Shown piece by piece: positions 6,687 through 9,935 of a DNA stretch of 9,935 nucleotides. Position numbers and translations under genes: made by a program. The DNA comes from CF-161 sp035259145 (GTDB taxonomy: Bacteria; Chloroflexota; Dormibacteria; Dormibacterales; Dormibacteraceae). Positions within the stretch are counted from its first letter, which is position 1. Every line of letters starts with the position of its first letter. The notes beneath the pieces were generated by a model that had not been told where the DNA came from, ran no database searches, and was given only the letters and a program-made list of their open reading frames with translations. The stretch spans positions 1 through 9,935 of the forward strand of contig DATFWQ010000265.1 in the NCBI GenBank assembly GCA_035259145.1, given 5' to 3'.

Positions 6687-7097
6687 TCAGGGAGCGTGTC
6701 TGGTTATCACGCGCGTCAGGCGATCCACCACACGACTTGCGTGGCCAAGGTTCACTTCACCGATCTCTGCTCCCACCTTGTCTGCCCAGACCCGCTGCGC
6801 CTCCTGGATCGTCTGCAGCGTTCGTCGTCCTCGGGACGTGAGCCGCACCAGCTTCGACCGCTGATGGACCGGATTATCCAGGTACTCCGTCAGGCCGTCT
6901 GCTTCCAGGAGGTTGGCGATCCTCTGGACGCTCTGGCGGGTGAGGCCTAGCCTCCGCGCCACCCGGACGACGGTCGCCGGTTCGTCCGCCACGATTTCCA
7001 GCACCAGCCAGCGGGCCAGGGTCTGACCGCCGGTCGCCGCGATCGCGTCGCCCGCACGCGTGAAGTGCGCCTCGAGCTGGATCACCGGGAGGATCAT
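6687..7097 (-). CDS. MarR family transcriptional regulator
   Basis: A 136-residue DNA-binding regulator of the winged helix-turn-helix MarR type. The core runs from about residue 27 to 95: ATVVRVARRLGLTR (41-54) is the first HTH helix and turn, QSVQRIANLLEADGL (55-69) the recognition helix, and NPVHQRSKLVRLTSRG (75-90) the wing with its conserved LT..G end. Helices on both sides (3-20 and 90-130) would form the dimer interface. Length is normal for the family. ATG 7097 is the only plausible start; no strong Shine-Dalgarno is seen. It is transcribed away from the epoxide hydrolase gene, with 122 bp between the two starts containing two copies of an operator-like sequence. MarR proteins usually repress themselves and a divergent neighbour and release DNA when a phenolic or other small ligand binds, so the epoxide hydrolase is the likely target (inference). 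Confidence 0.93.
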   Translation of the reverse strand: MILPVIQLEAHFTRAGDAIAATGGQTLARWLVLEIVADEPATVVRVARRLGLTRQSVQRIANLLEADGLTEYLDNPVHQRSKLVRLTSRGRRTLQTIQEAQRVWADKVGAEIGEVNLGHASRVVDRLTRVITRHAP

Positions 7098-7137
7098 CGA
7101 TGTCAGGAGCTCGCCGGCTGGGGAGCGCTGCGCCGAC

Positions 7138-7166
7138 TTGACAGCATTCTGTCGTTCTGTTACCTT
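7138..7166 (+). promoter_or_regulatory. Promoter of the epoxide hydrolase gene
   Basis: A perfect TTGACA -35 box (7138-7143), a 17-bp spacer and TACCTT (7161-7166, TANNNT pattern) as -10 box. Transcription would start near 7173, giving a leader of about 47 nt. The -35 box is part of the first operator-like repeat and the start point lies in the second, so a bound regulator would block polymerase. Confidence 0.6.
7140..7153. promoter_or_regulatory. Operator-like repeat 1 (GACAG-N4-CTGTC), presumed MarR site
   Basis: Inverted repeat with 5-bp arms overlapping the -35 box of the epoxide hydrolase promoter. It shares the pattern GACA-RCATTC-TGTC with repeat 2, whose matching base lies 33 bp downstream, about three helical turns. 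Confidence 0.6.
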
Positions 7167-7169
7167 AGC

Positions 7170-7189
7170 TATGACAACATTCTGTCATA
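7170..7189. promoter_or_regulatory. Operator-like repeat 2 (TATGACA-N6-TGTCATA), presumed MarR site
   Basis: A 20-bp dyad with perfect 7-bp arms over the predicted transcription start of the epoxide hydrolase gene. Size and symmetry fit a MarR dimer. The spacer ACATTC matches that of repeat 1 except for its first base. Confidence 0.65.
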
Positions 7190-7219
7190 TTGGCCAGAGG
7201 AGTGAGAGGCAAAGAATTG

Positions 7220-8365
7220 GTGACCGACACGCGCCCCGAGGTAAGACCTTTTCGCATCGAAGTCGAGCAGCCTGCGATCGAGGACCTTCGCGAACGCCTG
7301 GGCAAGACCAGGTGGCCGGACGAGCTGCCTGGCGCAGGCTGGGACTACGGAATCCCGCTGAGCTATGTGCAAGAGCTGGCCGCCTACTGGGCCGGCGGAT
7401 ACGACTGGCGCGAGAACGAGGCCCGACTGAACGAGTTTCCGCAGTACACCACGACCGTCGATGGCCAGAACGTCCACTTCCTCCATGTCCAATCCAGGGA
7501 ACGCAACGCCATTCCCCTGCTCCTGACGCACGGCTGGCCAGGCTCTGTGGTTGAGTTCATGAGGATCATCGGTCCACTGGTCGACCCCCGCGCCCATGGC
7601 GGCGACGCGGCAGACGCATTCCATGTCGTCGCCCCCTCGATTCCTGGATTCGGGTTCTCGGGGCCGACCACTGAGAGAGGTTGGGACGTCAAACGCATCG
7701 CCGCCGCCTTTGCGCGGCTGATGCAGCGACTCGGCTACGAGCGGTATGGAGCGCAGGGCGGCGACTGGGGCTCGGTTATCTCGCGGCAGCTTGGCTTGAG
7801 CGATTCAGGGCGCGTGATCGGAGTGCACCTGAACACGCTGAGCACCCCGCCCTCGGGGGATCCCGAGGAGATGAAACAGCTCACCGAAAGGGAGAAGAGC
7901 TACATCGATGCAGCGAACCGCTTTCGCCAGCAGGGCTCCGGCTACTTCATGATCCAGGGCAGCCGGCCCCAGACGCTGTCTTACGGACTGACCGACTCGC
8001 CCGCCGGGCTGCTGGCATGGATCGCCGAGAAGTTCCACGAGTGGAGTGACCAGCCGATCGACCGTAACCAGATGCTGACCAACATTTCGGTCTACTGGTT
8101 CACGCGCACCGCCAACTCGTCAGCGCGGCTCTATTTCGAGTTCGGCCGCTCCGGCAGCTCCTGGGGCAAGGTTGAGACGTCCACGGTTCCCACCGGCGTG
8201 GCCGTGTTCCCGGGCGAGATCGCGCCCCCCATCAGGCGCTTCGCCGAACGGTCGAACAACATCGTGCACTGGTCAGAGTTCGATCGAGGTGGACACTTCG
8301 CCGCGATGGAGCAGCCGGACGCGCTGGTCGGCGACATTCAGTCTTTCTTCCGTCTCGTCCGTTGA
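7220..8365 (+). CDS. Epoxide hydrolase, EHN-domain alpha/beta hydrolase (microsomal/juvenile hormone type)
   Basis: This 381-residue enzyme should open epoxides to diols by a covalent ester intermediate. The N-terminal EHN domain spans about residues 7-115 (VRPFRIEVEQPAIEDL, then KTRWPDELPGAGWDYG). The alpha/beta core follows, with the HGWPG oxyanion motif (104-108), the nucleophile Asp182 in QGGDWGS, and catalytic His359 in RGGHFAAME. Glu333 in FPGEI, 26 residues before the His, is at the position of the charge-relay acid in the microsomal family. Tyr292 in VYWFTRT fits one of the two ring-opening tyrosines. Length matches bacterial homologues. No signal peptide: cytosolic. Start: GTG 7220 gives MTDTRPEVRPFRI, with GAGAGG (7204-7209) as ribosome binding site 10 nt away; TTG 7190 lies partly within an operator and is unlikely, TTG 7217 is possible. 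Divergent from the MarR gene, whose presumed operators cover its promoter. Natural substrate unknown. Confidence 0.95.
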   Translation: MTDTRPEVRPFRIEVEQPAIEDLRERLGKTRWPDELPGAGWDYGIPLSYVQELAAYWAGGYDWRENEARLNEFPQYTTTVDGQNVHFLHVQSRERNAIPLLLTHGWPGSVVEFMRIIGPLVDPRAHGGDAADAFHVVAPSIPGFGFSGPTTERGWDVKRIAAAFARLMQRLGYERYGAQGGDWGSVISRQLGLSDSGRVIGVHLNTLSTPPSGDPEEMKQLTEREKSYIDAANRFRQQGSGYFMIQGSRPQTLSYGLTDSPAGLLAWIAEKFHEWSDQPIDRNQMLTNISVYWFTRTANSSARLYFEFGRSGSSWGKVETSTVPTGVAVFPGEIAPPIRRFAERSNNIVHWSEFDRGGHFAAMEQPDALVGDIQSFFRLVR

Positions 8366-8369
8366 CGTT

Positions 8370-8384
8370 GCGGCGAGGAGCCGC
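8370..8384 (+). other. Short GC hairpin after the epoxide hydrolase gene
   Basis: GCGGC-GAGGA-GCCGC, a 5-bp stem 4 nt after the stop codon, without a U-tract. It may be a weak terminator or 3' end stabiliser, or chance in GC-rich DNA. Confidence 0.2.
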
Positions 8385-8434
8385 CGCGGCGTGGGCCGTT
8401 CGGAGCCGCTGTGCACCGGGGGCGACGGCACCCC

Positions 8435-8440
8435 TAGAGT
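8435..8440 (+). promoter_or_regulatory. Candidate -10 box TAGAGT for the MBL-fold gene
   Basis: TAGAGT (TANNNT) ends 4 nt before ATG 8445 and 7 nt before the next codon, GTG 8448. No Shine-Dalgarno exists. With the usual 6-7 nt spacing the transcript would begin at about GTG 8448, so a leaderless GTG start two bases into the annotated gene is possible. Confidence 0.4.
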
Positions 8441-8444
8441 TGGC

Positions 8445-9155
8445 ATGGTGAGAATCTCCCGCCACGGCCCGCGTCTGGTCCAGCTGACCCGCTATCCGGC
8501 GGTGTTCCCGATGAACTGCTACCTGGTGGTGGAGGACGACGGCCTGACCCTCGTGGACAGTACCACCGGCTCGCCCGCAAGCGAGATTGCAGCCCTGGTC
8601 GCAGAGTTGAGGCTCGAGCTTCGGCGTGTCGCGCTCACCCATGCCCATGGCGACCACGCCGGCGGTGTTGCAGGCGTGCGGGATCGCTTCCCCGACGTGG
8701 AGGTCTCAATCGGGGAGCGAGACGCACGCCTTCTTGCCGGGGACAAGAGACTGGACGAGGGCGAGCCGCAGACTCCGGTCAAGGGCTACTTCGTAAAGGT
8801 CAACTGGAAGCCGGATCGGCTGCTGAGGCCGGGCGACCGGATCGGGTCGCTGGAGGTGGTACCGTCGCCCGGGCACACTCCCGGCCACATCAGCTTCCAC
8901 GACCCGCGCGACCGCACACTCATCGCGGGGGACGCCTTTCAGACGCGCGGCGGCATAGCCGTGTCCGGAGTGGTACGCCCGTTGTTCCCATTCCCGGCAT
9001 TCGCCACCTGGAGCAAGCCGACCGCGCTGGCAACGGCCGAGGCGCTCCGGGAGCTCAGGCCATCCCGCCTGGCGGTCGGGCACGGCAACATGCTCCAGGA
9101 CCCCGTCCCGGCGATGGATCGGGCCATCGAAACGGCGCGCCGAGCCTTTGGCTGA
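8445..9155 (+). CDS. MBL-fold metallo-hydrolase
   Basis: A 236-residue cytosolic hydrolase of the metallo-beta-lactamase fold with a complete dinuclear metal site. The HAHGDH motif supplies His66, His68, Asp70 and His71; His144 comes from SPGHTPGH, the bridging Asp163 from AGDAF, and His213 from VGHGN. This ligand set is that of the glyoxalase II/lactonase-like branch (HxHxDH-H-D-H). True class B beta-lactamases have a signal peptide and different ligands, so antibiotic hydrolysis is unlikely. Substrate is unknown: thioesters, lactones or phosphoesters are all seen in this superfamily. Start ATG 8445 is followed by GTG 8448, which may be the real leaderless start; MVRISRHGPRLVQLTRYPAVFPMNCYL fits the usual first strands either way. 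It lies 79 bp after the epoxide hydrolase on the same strand, with a promoter-like hexamer of its own, and 43 bp before the serine hydrolase. Confidence 0.92.
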   Translation: MVRISRHGPRLVQLTRYPAVFPMNCYLVVEDDGLTLVDSTTGSPASEIAALVAELRLELRRVALTHAHGDHAGGVAGVRDRFPDVEVSIGERDARLLAGDKRLDEGEPQTPVKGYFVKVNWKPDRLLRPGDRIGSLEVVPSPGHTPGHISFHDPRDRTLIAGDAFQTRGGIAVSGVVRPLFPFPAFATWSKPTALATAEALRELRPSRLAVGHGNMLQDPVPAMDRAIETARRAFG

Positions 9156-9184
9156 CGCCCGGGCGCACCGCGCCGTCCGGACGA

Positions 9185-9190
9185 TAGGCT
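9185..9190 (+). promoter_or_regulatory. Candidate -10 box TAGGCT for the serine hydrolase gene
   Basis: TAGGCT (TANNNT) ends 8 nt before GTG 9199 in the 43-bp gap after the MBL-fold gene. There is no Shine-Dalgarno. It suggests a separate leaderless promoter, though read-through from the upstream gene is equally possible. Confidence 0.35.
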
Positions 9191-9198
9191 TTGCCGGA

Positions 9199-9935
9199 GT
9201 GACGCCGCCGCCGGTCTCCAGCACGAGCGCCGAGTTGGCCAGGCTTTTCGAAGCGGCTTCGGTCGACGGCTACCTCTACGCTCGAGATCTGGGTTCCGGC
9301 AGCGAGATCGGTCACCGCGCCGACGACCTTGTCGTGCTGGCCTCGGTCTTTAAGCTGGCGGTCCTGCTGGAGCTCTATCGGCAGGCGGCCACTGGAACGG
9401 TCGATCTCGAAGAGAGGATCACCATCCCTGCGACGCGCCGGACGCCGGGACCCACGGGCATCTCGATGATGCGGCACGAGGTCAGCATGTCCTGGCGCGA
9501 CCTCGCCCAGATGATGATCGCGGTGAGCGACAACACCGCGACCGACGTCGTGATGGAGCGGGTCGGGCTGGAGAGCATCAACGCCTTGCTGGCGCGAATC
9601 GGACTCAGTGAGACACTCCTGGTAGGGGACTGCAAGGCCGTGCTCGCGGAGTACGTGGCTGGCTGCGGCGTCCCGATCGAGAAGCTGCGCGCCGGCACTC
9701 CGATCGAGCTGGACCCTGAGGTGATGCAGCGCAACCGGGCGTTGCTTCCGACCCTTACAAGCCGCGGCACTCCCCGCCAGATCGCTCGACTTCTAGAAGT
9801 CATCTGGAGCGGCGATCTGCTCAGCAAGGCGCTTGGCGACGACATCCGCACGATCCTCATGAGCCAGGTCTGGCCGCACCGCCTCCGAAGCGGTTTCGCC
9901 GGCGACGTCAGGGTGGCCGGGAAGACCGGTTCGCT
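9199..9935 (+). CDS. Serine hydrolase of the class A beta-lactamase/DD-peptidase superfamily, 3' end outside window
   Basis: The first 245 codons of a penicillin-binding-fold hydrolase. All three superfamily motifs are present: S49-V-F-K52 (nucleophile and base), S110-D-N112, and K242-T-G244 just before the edge. The 61-residue spacing from Ser49 to Ser110 equals that of class A beta-lactamases (70 to 130). The spacing from SDN to KTG is 132 residues against about 104, so this region has roughly 28 extra residues. It has no recognisable ExxxN omega loop with the deacylating Glu166, and holds two cysteines (145 and 156) eleven apart. No signal peptide precedes the domain (MTPPPVSSTSAELARLFEAA), so it seems cytosolic, unusual for the superfamily. 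Acting as a beta-lactamase is therefore doubtful; a peptidase, esterase or amidase is as likely. Start GTG 9199 is the only nearby start in frame, with TAGGCT 8 nt upstream and no Shine-Dalgarno. Confidence 0.88.
   Translation, partial: MTPPPVSSTSAELARLFEAASVDGYLYARDLGSGSEIGHRADDLVVLASVFKLAVLLELYRQAATGTVDLEERITIPATRRTPGPTGISMMRHEVSMSWRDLAQMMIAVSDNTATDVVMERVGLESINALLARIGLSETLLVGDCKAVLAEYVAGCGVPIEKLRAGTPIELDPEVMQRNRALLPTLTSRGTPRQIARLLEVIWSGDLLSKALGDDIRTILMSQVWPHRLRSGFAGDVRVAGKTGS

Noticed and set aside
7060..7554. Plus-strand open frame overlapping the MarR-epoxide hydrolase region, with an ATG at 7171 just after TACCTT
   Set aside because: It reads out of frame through the EHN domain. The ATG at 7171 is part of the operator-like dyad, and the resulting peptide has no recognisable features.
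8172..8444. Upstream extension of the MBL-fold frame into the epoxide hydrolase gene
   Set aside because: It overlaps the 3' end of a well-supported gene in another frame; the MBL fold begins at ATG 8445 or GTG 8448.
6603..9237. Ten-base repeat CGCCGAGTTG at 6603-6612 and 9228-9237
   Set aside because: A single 10-mer match in 10 kb of GC-rich DNA is expected by chance, and the contexts (spacer and coding) are unrelated.

Overview
The window is GC-rich bacterial chromosomal DNA, densely packed with protein genes. I see no rRNA, tRNA, CRISPR array, transposase or integrase. The gene mix (a form II CoxL-type molybdenum hydroxylase, an EHN-type epoxide hydrolase with a MarR regulator, a FUSC permease, a DUF4188 protein, two unrelated hydrolases of beta-lactamase-like folds), the GC content, and several genes with no Shine-Dalgarno but a TANNNT hexamer 6-8 nt before the start codon suggest a GC-rich soil-type bacterium such as Actinomycetota, Chloroflexota or a related candidate phylum. 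The sequence alone does not settle the phylum.

Layout from left to right: (1) 1-1770, minus strand, the first 590 codons of a xanthine dehydrogenase/CO dehydrogenase family large subunit, cut by the left edge. (2) 1894-2874, plus strand, an NAD-dependent D-2-hydroxyacid dehydrogenase, divergent from gene 1. (3) 2926-5154, minus strand, a two-half FUSC family membrane protein, convergent with gene 2. (4) 5222-5737, minus strand, a DUF4188 protein 67 bp upstream of FUSC and probably transcribed with it. (5) 5738-5927, a 190-bp divergent intergenic region rich in inverted repeats. (6) 5928-6593, plus strand, a six-helix membrane protein of unknown function. (7) 6687-7097, minus strand, a MarR-family regulator. 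(8) 7098-7219, a regulatory region with a TTGACA -35 box and two copies of a GACA-RCATTC-TGTC element. (9) 7220-8365, plus strand, an epoxide hydrolase. (10) 8445-9155, plus strand, an MBL-fold metallo-hydrolase. (11) 9199-9935, plus strand, a serine hydrolase of the class A beta-lactamase/DD-peptidase superfamily, cut by the right edge.

The clearest functional unit is the divergent MarR/epoxide hydrolase pair. The two operator-like repeats overlap the -35 box and the predicted transcription start of the epoxide hydrolase, as expected for MarR repression relieved by an epoxide or related small molecule. FUSC permeases often export aromatic acids and DUF4188 is an uncharacterised small-domain family, so genes 3, 4, 7 and 9 could together serve detoxification or catabolism of aromatic or epoxidised compounds. 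That link is inference from family knowledge and proximity. No gap without a gene exceeds 190 bp.
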